Shown: positions 31,445-42,592, counted from the stretch's first letter. The stretch is 64,000 nucleotides of DNA from Breviolum minutum Mf 1.05b.01 (GCA_000507305.1 DF240484.1:1-64000), one strand, 5' to 3'. Numbers and translations: made by a program. Notes: generated from the letters alone by a model not told the origin.

Positions 31445-32213
31445 AATTGCTGACATTGGCAGACATGTGATGGGTGAGTCCATTGTAAACCATGGGTGAA
31501 AAATGAAGGGAACATGGGAAACATGGAGGAAATGTACCAAATATATACGTAAATGTATACGTTGATTTTTTCAACACATACATATAGTATATATTTGTTT
31601 ATGTGTATTTACGCATATATATTTACTGTATGTATATTTATAAACGCTATGTTTGCTGGACATATGGAATTAGAGCTAGTTCATTCAAATTGGAAATGTC
31701 AGAACAAGCTGAATCTGTAGTATGCCCTCTGGAAATGGTTGATATGTATAAACATGATTAAACAGTTGCAAAGGCCAATTCCTTCAAATGGATTACAATC
31801 ATGTCCTCAGAATCACATCAATCTCCAGACAGAGTCAAGGACACTCTTGCATTCTTAGTCGAGAATAGCAGAGCCTTTGGGGTTCCGAAGATGAATTCAG
31901 ATGAATCAGCATCAGTTGACCAATTGCCCAAATTTGGATCAACCACATACTCCAAGTATCATGTGGCTTGCTCCTGGCAATGCAGGCCTGCGCACTTCGT
32001 GTCACCAAACGCCTAGCAGCAGAGGTGAAAATATGGCGCAATGTGCAGTTCAGGAGAGGGATCAGAGACATTGCGGGACCACAATTCCCCTTTAATGAAA
32101 TAGATTCTTTATAGTACACACATACAGACATTCATACATACATACCTTCATACATACAGGACTGCACAATTTCTGTCATATATACAGCATACATATACAT
32201 ACATATATTCCTA
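31445..32213. other. No supported gene
   Basis: An open stretch at 31801-32016 (SSESHQSPDRVKDTLAFLVE) has no acceptor or partner that I could fix. The rest is AT-rich. Confidence 0.3.
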
Positions 32214-32292
32214 TATTTGACCTCTATTTTGAGGGGTTGACCTTCTTTTTGGTGGGTCAAATCTTCCAAAACAAGGGTCATTTGGGTTCTAG
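32214..32292 (+). repeat. Family K element
   Basis: 'gacctctattttgaggggtt' to GGGTCATTTGGGTTCTAG. Other copies at 44734 (inverted) and 45203. Confidence 0.75.
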
Positions 32293-32295
32293 GTG

Positions 32296-32316
32296 TATAT
32301 ATATATATATATACAT
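32296..32316. repeat. AT microsatellite
   Basis: Alternating TA run after the family K copy. Confidence 0.8.
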
Positions 32317-32375
32317 TATATCTGGTCAAATTATAGCGACCTCACACGACCTCACCCCAAATGGTGGCTTAGTAA

Positions 32376-33353
32376 GGGGAATCCCCTTATTTCAGGGAAA
32401 TCTGGGTTGGTGAACCGAAGACTGAAAATGGGCTTTTCGATCCTAGGTATCATCTCATTTGGACTGATTTGTCAAAGATTGCTATCGAGCAAAAAGCTAA
32501 TGAGATTCAAAACCATCTTGGGTATATCAAAGGAAGAAAGGGTTTTGCACTTCGTTTTCTTACCGCTGATGCAGCTGATGGTTTCAAGACATTATACCCA
32601 TCAAAAGATTTCGAACCACCCATTGCAGTGAATGTATTATATAAATTGCAGCCAGTTCCTTTTGGGATTTTGCCGGAGGTTCTCACCGAAGCTTGTAAGG
32701 CAATCAAATGGAACATCAAACCTATCAAAAGATCTGGAAATAGTTGGTTGGTAGGTGCTGAAAAGCCAAGTCCAAACAAATTTCTGATTATTGATGGAAC
32801 TACCATTTTGGTTAAAGAAGTTGAAAAAGCAAACAGTATCAGAGCGCAGATTTGTCTAGCAGGGCCAAGGCCAAAAAGAAATTTAAAAGAAAGAGGGCCT
32901 GATCCTTTCCAGAATAATGATCCGTGGGCTAGTTTTAGACCGACGCAAATGCCCAATGCACAGCCCGCTGCCACATTGCAATCAGCAAATCAAGGTAGCA
33001 ATCAATCGTCGCAGGCCTCGTCACGCACTGTCACTGGACCTGTTGAAGATCGGTTCAAGTCGCAGGAATCAAGAATCCAGAGGCTTGAGCAAAAGTTGGA
33101 TGACACTGTGCAGCATATGCACACTATACAATCCGATGCAAAACAAGAGTTTCAAAAACAACAAAAAGAAATTGTTGATATGAAAGAGTCTTTTAAGTCA
33201 GAGCTTGTTGGGCTGCAAAAAGGAATCACCATGTCGTTCCAGGATTCCCTCAAACAAGCGATCCAACAACAGACTCAGGACATGAGAAAACTTTTTCTTG
33301 AAACGCCAACTGGATCAAGTCCTTTGAAGAAGCAACCAAAGACAAGTTCTTGA
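32376..33353 (+). CDS. LINE ORF1, coiled-coil RNA-binding-type protein
   Basis: Open from after a stop at 32373-32375 to TGA at 33351-33353, with no ATG near the 5' end; the first start-like codon is TTG at 32469. The front half is globular (GRKGFALRFLTADAADGF, AIKWNIKPIKRSGNSWLVG) and the middle has PDPFQNNDPWASFRP. The last third is a coiled coil rich in K, Q and E (RIQRLEQKLDDTVQHMH, FQKQQKEIVDMKESFKSEL). By position and layout it is the nucleic-acid chaperone/gag-like protein. It is the only intact LINE frame. Confidence 0.7.
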   Translation, partial: GESPYFREIWVGEPKTENGLFDPRYHLIWTDLSKIAIEQKANEIQNHLGYIKGRKGFALRFLTADAADGFKTLYPSKDFEPPIAVNVLYKLQPVPFGILPEVLTEACKAIKWNIKPIKRSGNSWLVGAEKPSPNKFLIIDGTTILVKEVEKANSIRAQICLAGPRPKRNLKERGPDPFQNNDPWASFRPTQMPNAQPAATLQSANQGSNQSSQASSRTVTGPVEDRFKSQESRIQRLEQKLDDTVQHMHTIQSDAKQEFQKQQKEIVDMKESFKSELVGLQKGITMSFQDSLKQAIQQQTQDMRKLFLETPTGSSPLKKQPKTSS

Positions 33354-33817
33354 AGTCATTCAGATCTCTTCATGGTTGCTGTGATGCATTACCTCGTGTT
33401 TTGCCTGTTTTGCTGCAGATTTTGTTTGTATTGACTCGCAACTATCATTTTGATAGAAACATTGTGATCAATATTATGTCGACCAAAGATTTGCATGATG
33501 ATGTATCCCATCAAAGTGCCACATGTAAGTACCATCAGAAGTTTGTTGAGCATTGGAGGTCATCTCCTAATTTTGTTAACGATTTGTGTCTTGACCACAT
33601 CAGTTGTCGCAGTTCGCCGAAGAGCCATTGTTTGTATAGAGTCAGTAAGGGTGTACTGTGTGATGATGCAGTACGTGGGCTGGCAAACAAACATTGTTTG
33701 CAGATAGCTATAGTTCGTGGTCTCGTCAATTTGCAGTACAGCTCCGATCACCGTCGTGTTGGAGAAGCAAAAAATCCGGGGCCGGAGGGTGAGGGTCTTG
33801 TGGAGATAACCGTATAG
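33350..33817 (+). CDS. LINE ORF2 leader with a GEAKNPGP motif
   Basis: It overlaps the end of ORF1 (TTGA) in another frame. 155 codons, cysteine/histidine-bearing, ending LQYSSDHRRVGEAKNPGPEG, then TAG. RVGEA-x-NPGP is common just before the endonuclease in dinoflagellate LINEs as I recall. It resembles the NPGP end of 2A skipping peptides, but the D-x-E upstream is absent. Confidence 0.6.
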   Translation: MKSFRSLHGCCDALPRVLPVLLQILFVLTRNYHFDRNIVINIMSTKDLHDDVSHQSATCKYHQKFVEHWRSSPNFVNDLCLDHISCRSSPKSHCLYRVSKGVLCDDAVRGLANKHCLQIAIVRGLVNLQYSSDHRRVGEAKNPGPEGEGLVEITV

Positions 33818-33848
33818 GAGTCTAAACCCAACGGCGGCTGTGTATAGA

Positions 33849-34660
33849 AAGTCTAAGACACTTTGAGTTAAATTGTGACATATTGTGTCTTAGTGAAACA
33901 TCTGCAACGATTGCAGTACATAAAAATGAGATTCCCATATACAAATCCAAAAAACATTCTTTGATTCTGAGTGAACCAGTCGAAGAAAGAAGAATCACTG
34001 ATGAACCTGAATTGAATTATCGTGGTAAGTCTAGTGGAGTTGGCATTTAACTCGACTGCCTACTAGACCTAGACAAGAATCCATGCCAAATGACTAGCGT
34101 GACATCCAGAATTGTTGAACATTGGGTCAGAATTGAACAAATTGATGTCCTTGTGGTTGTCGTGTATCTTTTCCACAGTTCGTACCAACATTACCAACAT
34201 TAAATGTCATCATTTAGCAAGGGTGTTTGAAAGAATTTGCAACATAAAATCCGACATCATTCTTGCAGGAGATTTCAACCAACCAATTGAAAATAGTGAA
34301 TGGTGGGAACGATACCAAACGAAAGGCTTTTATAATTTGATCCAAATTTGTAAATCCAGAAACGTTGATTTGGTTCCAACATGTGATGCTAAAGGTGGCC
34401 AAACATGGCACGACGCGATTTTGGTAAAGGGACGGCTTTAAACTTTTTTGTTTCAGGTGAAGTGGTGCGGTCACTTGATTTTGACACTCATAACCCGTTC
34501 ATTACCAAATTTAAAATTCCATCAAAGACCATTTCTTTCAAAACGTGGAAGGTTCCAAAAGATTGGACCACAATCAAATTTGATAAAGATACATTCCATC
34601 AGCATTACGACCAACTAAGGGATGCTAATTTGATCCATCAAAAAGATTCACATCAATAAT
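33849..34660 (+). pseudogene. LINE endonuclease domain, frameshifted
   Basis: Pieces in changing frames: HFELNCDILCLSETSA and YRGKSSGVG, then RIEQIDVLVVVVYLF, then IILAGDFNQPIENSEWWERY and AKGGQTWHDAIL, then HNPFITKFKIP. CLSET and GDFN are the usual APE-type active-site blocks. Stops and shifts rule out activity. Confidence 0.75.
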
Positions 34661-35424
34661 CACTAAATGGGCTCAGTGTGTTGAGGATGCACTCGATTGT
34701 TCCATTCAAGATTGCCATAAAGTTAATCCCATCGAATATCCAACACCCTTTCTTCCGAAAGATTTCAAGGGAAGGTGTACAGGTGAGATTACTGAGAAAA
34801 GACAACCTATTAATCCACCCAAAATTGCTAAGAATGGCCATTTCGAACCGATGTCGGATGTGATCGGTTATCAATGGCCCAAAAAACCAGACAAGTCCGA
34901 CGGATTCAAACGTTTACTAAAACGTGACGGCATATTTTAACAATCCATATTCAGATAACCATCATAATCAAGCAGTTTCCGAATGGAAAGCCATTAGAAA
35001 TGCAAAAGGGTACCATGGGTCCTTCCCAAACTGGGTACTTGAGCACGAATTGGAATGGTACCCAAATCTACCTGACCCTAATTATCTTCAAAGACTCTTG
35101 GACATCACCAAGGAAGATTGTAAGAACATGTATTATCGACATGATTCCTTTTGTAAAATTTAGTTCAAGGAAAAGTAGACAACTNTAAAGAATTGGGGGG
35201 TAAATTTACGTATTCTTGATCAAAGAACCAGCCCATCCACCCATCACACAATGATGTCAACACAGACATTTGCTGCTTCTTTGTGAGATCAAGAGGAAAA
35301 GGCGCAATCCGCCTAAAGTTGAATCGTAAGCATGACATTCAATTGGGAGATAGGATTTGGATTAATAACACCGAAGCGAAATGATTCAAGTTGCTAATGA
35401 TTGCATTGTCATTGAAACACCATC
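34660..35424 (+). pseudogene. LINE linker between endonuclease and RT, decayed
   Basis: Pieces: KWAQCVEDALDCSI and NPIEYPTPFLPKDF, then YFNNPYSDNHHNQAVSEWKA and KGYHGSFPNWVLEHELEW. These are the conserved linker in this LINE group. The N at 35185 lies here. Confidence 0.6.
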
Positions 35425-36460
35425 ATGCCATTAAAAGACATCAACGACCTCAAACATGAAACATGGGTTACTGATCCATTACAAATGAATCAAAAAGTCC
35501 AAGCTTTTTGGTCTCCATACTGGAATCGTGATTCAGTTCAGGATCTTACCGATGAACAACAGTGGAATGAATCACTTATTGAAAATTCAGTTCAACAACA
35601 ACCTGAAATTAGCATACCAGTCGGGAACCTCGAAGCATGGAGAGATGTGATTCGTAAAACCAAAACCAAAAACAGCAAAAGGTTCTTGTGGCTTTTCCAA
35701 AGCCGAATTGGGAAGCTTGTCGGACAAAGCATTGCAAGACCTTATTGATATCCTCAGTAAATTTGCAGAATAGGCTGGCCGAAAGTCCTGTAACTGCCAA
35801 AACCGTTATGCTACAAAAGAGCCAAAACATTTAGATGAAAGAAATACAAGGCCTATAACTATTTTTGCCTGATCTTCTGATTGTGGGCAAAAGTTATTTC
35901 TGGAGCTTTGTAAGGGTTTGGAGTGACTTGATGCCATTGTCGGTGTGTGGCGGTTTGCCAAGAAGATCATGCGAAGATGTGTGGTTCGCCATTCAGCATA
36001 CTTGTGAAAATGCCCATCACCAGGGTAAACATGCATCCGGTTTCGTGCTTGACCTCGAAAAGTGTTATAACAACCTGGGTCGTTTACCCAGTACTCGATT
36101 ATTATAAGGTTAGGCTGCCCCAAAATTATTTGTGATCAATGGATGCAAATTTAACGGATTCGTCAAGAGTGCTATAATCCAACATAGTGTTTCCGAACCA
36201 TAAGTAGCAGCACAGGTATACCTGAGGGTGATCCAATATCTGTTGCAGTCATGACGGCCTATTCGTTCGTATGGGCCCAATATGTATCCAAACCTGAAGT
36301 CCGTTGCTTTTGTTTTGCAGATAATCTTGAATGGCTTAGTTGCAATCCCGAAACTCATGAAGAGACATATGATAAGAATCAACATTTCCAGCGCAGTTTT
36401 CGTCAAAAAATCTCAATGAAAAAGAGCTGGGCATGGGGTACATGCAAAAAACACTAGCCA
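35425..36460 (+). pseudogene. LINE reverse transcriptase, frameshifted
   Basis: ERNTRPITIF near 35838, then KHASGFVLDLEKCYNN near 36030 (first catalytic Asp), then GIPEGDPISVAVM near 36215, and VRCFCFADNLEWLSC near 36300. The catalytic box reads FADN, not the usual Y/F-A-D-D. At least three frameshifts separate the blocks. Confidence 0.75.
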
Positions 36461-37509
36461 ATTGGAAAGCTATACAAAAGAAAGATGGACCCGAAAGTGA
36501 AAATTTCCAAATTGTCAATAATGCTACTGATCTTGGTGTGAGCATTAACTACTCTAGGATGAAATTTCTTGGAAACAATTCAAAACGCTTTGATCAAGGC
36601 ATTGAGAAATAAACAAAACTAAACAGTTACCGTTGTGCGCTTCAGACAAAGGAGCTTGATACTCGGAGGCATATGGCCATCAGCGCTTCATGGTTGTGAA
36701 GCTGCGCCAACGGCAGCAAATCGTTTAGATAAATAAGAAGTGCAGCATCTCGTGCAATCGTTCGTCATGGTAACCAACCAAATCCATGGAGTGCAGCCAA
36801 TTTGTGCACCAGTCGAATTATTGATCCGCAATTTCATATCTAAGTACCACATTCCGAAAAATTAGAAGACTTTTTGGAGTTTCAAGGGAATAGCATGTGA
36901 TTTGTGGAATTTAGCTGTGTACGTTCAGAATAACCATCCAAATACACGAATTCCGGGACCATCGGCAAATTTAGCAAAATGTTCATTATCTCTGAAATTT
37001 ACACTTGGTAATGATGGGATATTCACTGACCATCGTGGAATTTCCTTTTGTATTTTCAGAATTGGCAAAGACATAATAAACATCGTGCTAAAAGATGCTT
37101 GGAATCGCTTTGTTACACAACAAGTTGCAAATAGAAAAGAGTGGTCATTCATAAACGACTACAATTAATAATCGATGTTGAAAGAACAACCAGAACAATT
37201 GCAAAGTTAGCGCCATCTCAACAAAAAGTTCTTGTGAGCTACATGTCCGGTGCTTTCCAAACGCCTGAAGGTTAAAACATTGGAAAGATGGATATGATGG
37301 TGACATTTGTCCGTTCTGCAAATTATCAGGTAATTCCAAAAAGCATTTGTTCTTTGATTGTCCAAAAACAGCTGAGGCTAGGTTGAAGTACCAAGGTTTC
37401 ATCGAAGAGTTTCTTGAATGGATTGAAACTATCTTCACATTGCCTATTTGTACGGTCATTCTTGAAGAAAACATATTGAATCGCATAAGATATAATAGAT
37501 CACCACCGA

Positions 37510-38345
37510 AAGCAAATTTCGATTATCGCGATGACAGAGTGCATACTTTCTTCACAGATGGCAGTGCATCAATTGCGGATCTTGAACTAGACCGTGAAGC
37601 AGCCTGGGCAATTGTCGAAGATTTGTGCCAATAAACTTCACACGTGAAACAATGATGGAAGAATTCTTTGTTAAGAAATGGGAAATTCCACCGACATTTA
37701 AAACTTTGCAGGTAGGATCAGTGTACGGCCCGCAGACCATCAATCGAGCCGAACTAACTGCAATTTAACCATCATTGAAGGGTGTGATAAAGCTGTAATT
37801 TACACCGATTCCAGCTACGCACAAAATCTCATCTAGAAATTATTCGTGACCCTGATCCATAAGATTTTGGAATACACCCAATTTTGATTAATCGTGCACC
37901 TTTGTGATATCCTACGATCTAAACATGATCTTGTTATTCACAAAGTAAAAGCGCATCAAGATTTGTGGTAATACCTGACACACTGGAAAAATATTTGGCT
38001 TTGGGTAATATCTAGCAGATAGTGCAGCTAATAGTTGTCGAGCTTCGTCGCCTACTAATGACTTGTATAAATCTGTGTATGAGCAAAGACGAACTGAAGA
38101 GAAAATTAACCGACAGCTTTGTGAACNTACGATCTAAACATGATCTTGTTATTCACAAAGTAAAAAGCGCATCAAGATTTGTGGTAATACCTGACACACT
38201 GGAAAAATATTTGGCTTTGGGTAATATCTAGCAGATAGTGCAGCTAATAGTTGTCGAGCTTCGTCGCCTACTAATGACTTGTATAAATCTGTGTATGAGC
38301 AAAGACGAACTGAAGAGAAAATTAACCGACAGCTTTGTGAACTGC
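37510..38345 (+). pseudogene. LINE RNase H domain, decayed
   Basis: VHTFFTDGSASIADL (first Asp), then SVYGPQTINRAELTAI (Glu) and AVIYTDSSYAQN (Asp), then HDLVIHKVKAHQDLW and ADSAANSCRAS. The order is that of retroelement RNase H. The tail is doubled by the repeat across the N at 38127. Confidence 0.7.
37913..38342 (+). repeat. 214-bp direct duplication across an assembly N
   Basis: 37913-38126 repeats as 38128-38342 with a single extra A (AAAAGCGC against AAAAAGCGC). One N at 38127 separates the copies, as in an unmerged contig overlap. Confidence 0.9.
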
Positions 38346-38748
38346 TTGTTGATTGCAATCTCTAATCAACAATGAAGAAAAAATACTCATTGCCGAACAA
38401 AAAAGCAGCCACACAACATCACTACAAGATAAATTTGATAGGCTAGCGACTTTGTCTGTCCTGCACCCGAAAGAACATGTAATCCCTGACATCACCGATG
38501 AAATGGACGGCTTGATGCACTGGGGATAACATATACCAAACAACTACGAGAATGGCTTTGTTCGTTAAAGTGGGAATCACAGCCTGAAAATAAACATCCC
38601 GATATCAGCTATCTCGAGCTGTATGTGAATTTTAAATAGCCACCGGAGCTATGATACCCTAAATCTCGGAAAGCCATCTAAACCAAAATATGCTACAGAA
38701 CAACAAGACGAAACTGTTTCCATCATTCGTTCCAGTTTCAGAGCCGAA

Positions 38749-39114
38749 ATGTCAAATTTCAGTAATTCCATCAAATATCTGGGTAAACTTTTGAATTTTC
38801 AGGTTTTTCCTACGGCCACAAAAAGAGATTGTACTTTTGCTCACTTGTTTGGATTTAGCCAGCAATCAGGGCTTAGTGCAAGGCCTGAAATGAAGCTTCA
38901 AAAATGTACCCTTGACTGTATACGTAATATGGGTTGCTTGGCGAAATCAAGTTCTGCATTAAATCATGTGCCAACCATCCCTTCCGACCATGTGTTTATC
39001 CATATTCCACTCGTGCCAGGGGATAGTCCGGCTAACAGTGCGAAGCAATACTCCAAATATCAGTCGTTCCTTAAAAGGCGTAAGAAAAATCAAGAAATGC
39101 AACCAACTCCATAG
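38749..39114 (+). CDS. LINE C-terminal open segment
   Basis: 121 codons with HVFIHIPLVPGDSP and SKYQSFLKRRKKNQEMQPTP, then TAG. It follows the RNase H region in order and is probably the tail of ORF2. Confidence 0.45.
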   Translation: MSNFSNSIKYLGKLLNFQVFPTATKRDCTFAHLFGFSQQSGLSARPEMKLQKCTLDCIRNMGCLAKSSSALNHVPTIPSDHVFIHIPLVPGDSPANSAKQYSKYQSFLKRRKKNQEMQPTP

Positions 39115-39731
39115 ATGATTTGGCTTGCTCAACATGAATTTTTGTACAGTTTCCTTTCCATATCCAGTGTGGGAATACCCTGTGCTGGTTTGAGTGAGAC
39201 AACGGACATCGGCGGCTGTCACTGGAGGGCGGTCGTCGGGCAGGGAAGAGCGTGTGGTGAAATATTATAATTTGGCCAGATTATATCCATTTATATCTTA
39301 AAAATCCAGCCGGACCTGAAAATCCGCTTTGATCCCGGTACCCCGCAACGAAAAAATCCTCAAAAAACCTTCTCCACAAACAAATCAGTTGAAGAGTCGT
39401 TTGATTCTTTGAGGTCTAATTTCTATCCATATACCTCCTTTTCAAACAAACTTGTCGACATATCTTTCAACCACAATTTGTTTTTGGGTGGAAAAATTCT
39501 ACTAATACCACAACTTACAACGCACCACGGACCAACTTCAGCAGCAGGAGCTTGGAGGGTTTACGGCGCTTCCAAAGGTTGGTGGGTTTACCTTTAAAGC
39601 TACGCCGGATAGACCTTTCATCTGAGGTCCGGGTGGAGGGAAACGTCCCTGGTTGTGGGGAGGGTCAGAGGTCGTGGCTGATTCCTTGGATGAAAACGGT
39701 GGTGTGGTGTGTTTGTACCTGAAAAAATCCC

Positions 39732-39830
39732 CATGGTTTCGAATATTTTTTATTTTCACCCCGAATTCTTGGGGAAATGATCCAATTTGACGAGCATATT
39801 TTTCAAATGGGTTGAAGCCAGCAACTAGTG
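39732..39830 (+). repeat. Family A element, left end lost
   Basis: 'atggtttcgaatattttttat', 'caccccgaattcttgggg' and 'aattt gacgagcatatttttcaa', ending GCCAGCAACTAG. Confidence 0.7.
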
Positions 39831-40377
39831 AATTGTCATGTCATTTTGGATGGCCTTTTTTATGTTAACGGGGGAAATGTTCGGTGAACAATGTATGCAA
39901 CTGGGATTGTAGTAAGCCGGAACTTTTTTCCACCAGTATTTCTTGAACAATCATGGCAGATCTCTTGCAGCAGAAAGAATCTGGGCACATCATAGGTTGT
40001 ATAGATGTTTTATCAAGTGATGTGTGAGTTTGTTACTGCATTTGAATCGCACCTTTTGCTTCTTTGTCAGAAACAAACACTAAACAAAGACCTGTAAAGA
40101 CAACAAACGGACATGTTTTCATCAATTTTTAAAATCATCCTACCAAACTACCATCCCAAACATTCCCCATCATCCCAAAACATCTATGTTTTTTTTTCAC
40201 CTGTGTTTTTTTGGTACGGCAAATTTTTTTCCCCATAAGATTTGACAACTTTCGTTTTGGGGGGGGCTCAACGAGGTCCTGCTGGGATTTTCCAGTCCGA
40301 GTATTTTGGCATCCTTGGAGGTTCCGGTCCGTGAATTTCACGGAGTCGCGGTGTTCGCCGTGGTTTTTTTTCTTGGT

Positions 40378-40600
40378 GGTGGCAACTCAAATGGATGTTT
40401 ATTTGAATGGTGCTACCCCCAATCTCAACCCCAAAAATGGTCATTTTTAGTAGGAAAACCCCCATGGTTGTTGGGGAAACGCACCATTTTTGGAGTTGCC
40501 CCCAAATATTTGTTATGTTCACCCCGAACCCTGGGGAGATGTTCTCCAATTTGACGAGATCATATTTTTCAAATGGGTTGGGTTGAAACCACCAACTGGT
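40378..40600 (+). repeat. Family A element split by a family B-like insert
   Basis: Left end GGTGGTGGCAACTCAAAT at 40378. The continuation 'caaatatttgttatgttcaccccg' appears only at 40503, and the end AACCACCAACTGG at 40600. The ~105 bases between have mirror blocks 'ccccaaaaatgg' and 'ccatttttggag'. Confidence 0.55.
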
Positions 40601-40906
40601 TTTTGTTAGCTCCAAAAATCCCCGGTGGTCCCGTGGTGTTTGGAGATGATTGAAGATCGAAGCGATATTTTTTTCTTGAGGGGGGGCAGGATTATCAGTG
40701 GTTTTTGTTCCAGAGAGTTGAGATTGTTGGAGAATTTGTGTGTTTTTGTTATAATATGTTTTTTTTTGGGGGGAGATTGAAGTTACAAACATGAAAATAC
40801 ATGAAGACACACATATGTGACTCAAATGCAGGACTATGTCAATGTCACAAGGTTTTGAGTTGCTTGTTCTGCCGTTTGAGAAGCGTTTGATTGAAATATT
40901 TACAGA

Positions 40907-40955
40907 ATCAATCAATCAATCCATCCATCCATCCATCCATCCATCCATCCATCCG
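40907..40955. repeat. ATCA/ATCC tetranucleotide repeat
   Basis: ATCAATCA followed by about nine ATCC units. Confidence 0.9.
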
Positions 40956-41520
40956 GTATATTCAATGAGTAGCATTGCTCTTTCAGGACAATATTTGTCA
41001 AACAAACAGCAAAACTCATCTGAGTGTTTGTGCATCCTGAGGAGCTTTGCATTCATCATCTTCTTGTGCCTTCTATCGCGACATATGCGCGTACAGGAGG
41101 TCTGGGAGGATAGCAACACCAGGCTTGAAGTGGATTGTAGGCATGGCATTAGTTAGGATGAATGTAAAATACAGAGTTTCTGCTACATGGCTGATTTCAT
41201 AAACCATGAATACGTCAAATAGCCATATAATATGCCAATTTATATGATATTTACAGCACAGATACAATTTATATATATATAATATTTACTCATTTTTGTT
41301 CTAGACCCCTTGGAGATTCATTCTGTCAAACTTCTAGGTCTCAGGATTGTGAAATAGACATAACGAAGTGAACCAACCAAAAGCCACGGCATCCCTGTTG
41401 CTTCGTTAATAAAGTGTTTCTATACTAAGGTACAACTGTTTTCTTTATGTGTATATATATAGGGGAGGTATTTATTTTGGGAATTTTTTTCTTTTTTTGG
41501 GGGAATTTTTTCTTTTTTGG

Positions 41521-41717
41521 TCCCCTGGTCCCCTGGTCCTCGAATCCCTTGGTGCCCTGGTCATCTTGTCCCCCTTCATCTCGTCCCCTCATTGTCTGGT
41601 CCCCAGTGCCCTGGTCCTCTGGAACCCTGGTCCTCTGGTCCCCTGGTCCTCTGGTCCCCTGGTCCCCTGGTCCTCTGGTCCCCTGCTCCTCTGGTCTTCT
41701 GGTTTCCTGGTCCTCTG
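41521..41717 (+). repeat. CCCCTGGTCCTCTGGT tandem array
   Basis: About 200 bases of 8-9 bp units, CCCCTGGT and CCTCTGGT alternating, degenerate at the edges. All three frames are open across it (WSPGPLVPWSS and so on), which is a product of the repeat, not evidence of a gene. Confidence 0.85.
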
Positions 41718-42400
41718 TTCTTTTTCGTTCCTTTTTTTCTAACCTGTCTTTTACTTTGTTTTACTATCAGTTTTATATATTCACTTTGTCTTGTGTTTGT
41801 TAGTTTAGTTTTTTTGTGTTATTTTTATGTTGCCGAAGTTTTCATGCGTTTCAGTGTGTTGATTTCTTTTATTTTCATTCGTTGTATGTTTTTTTGTGTT
41901 TTCTTTCGGCTCTGTTTTACTTGTTTTCTTGTTTTTCATTTCTTATGTATTTTTGTTTTTTGTTTCGTTTATTGTCATTATTGTTTACTTTTTCAGTTTT
42001 ATTTTAGTTCATGTTCTTTTGTTGTTTCAATGCTCTAGTTTTCCTTTTTTTAATATTACTTGTTAGTTTAATGTTCTGTTTTGTTCAGTGTTCATTATTA
42101 ATGCACGAATTTGTCTGATTTGTTGTTCATTCTATTTGTGTTTACTCAGTTTTTCACCGTTTTTGTGTATTTTATGATTGTTTTTTTGTTCTTTCTTGTT
42201 TTTAGTTCTTTTCATTCAATTTGGATGTTTTTTCAACTTGTCACGTTTTATTGTTCTTTCATTCATTTTTGAATATGATGTTTTTTCTTTCATTCATTTT
42301 TGGATATTCTGTTTTTCTTTCATTTGTTACTTTATGTTTTGTTTGAAGTCTTTTTTAATTTTCAAAGACTTGAATCTAGAAAATATATTTACACATTAAA
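41718..42400. other. T-rich low-complexity tract
   Basis: About 680 bases rich in T on this strand (TTTTCATTC, TTTGTTTT words). Long phenylalanine-rich frames here are compositional. Confidence 0.7.
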
Positions 42401-42493
42401 TAGATAAATTGCAAATACAAGAAAAGAAGTGCATTGAATGAAAAATCAAAACAACAACAGAAAGAAAACACATACTACATACTCTATCACAAA

Positions 42494-42511
42494 CACACAC
42501 ACACACACATC
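42494..42511. repeat. CA microsatellite
   Basis: ACACACACAC run. Confidence 0.85.
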
Positions 42512-42592
42512 AACATAGATAAATACACACAAAAGACAGAAATGAACGGGACAATTTGCTTTTTGAAGCAGTTTTTTGTGTCCAAACCTGGA

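Larger units (their letters stand above)
32376..39116 (+). mobile_element. Degenerate LINE with APE endonuclease, RT and RNase H
   Basis: About 6.7 kb of non-LTR retrotransposon in the normal order: ORF1, linker with GEAKNPGP, endonuclease, reverse transcriptase, RNase H, C-terminal tail. ORF1 is intact, but the ORF2 region has many stops and frameshifts, so the copy is dead. Recognised pieces: CDILCLSET and AGDFN (endonuclease), ERNTRPITIF, SGFVLDLEKCYN, GIPEGDPISV and FADN (RT), FTDGSA, NRAELTAI and YTDSSYA (RNase H). Style and order match dinoflagellate LINEs I know. Ns at 35185 and 38127 lie inside it, and a 214-bp stretch is doubled. Exact ends and target duplication were not found. Confidence 0.85.
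39117..41520. other. Repeat-rich gap
   Basis: Family A copies (39732, 40378-40600), a TCCA microsatellite and weak exon-like pieces at 40291-40362 (ASLEVPVREFHGVAVFA) and 41092-41156 (EVWEDSNTRLEVDCRHGIS, after AG|G). Confidence 0.4.

Noticed and set aside
41447..41803. 118-codon ORF of WSPGPLVPWSS repeats
   Set aside because: All three frames are open because the DNA is an 8-9 bp tandem; there is no independent coding signal.
41816..42399. Phenylalanine/cysteine-rich ORFs suggesting membrane proteins
   Set aside because: They come from T-rich low-complexity DNA.
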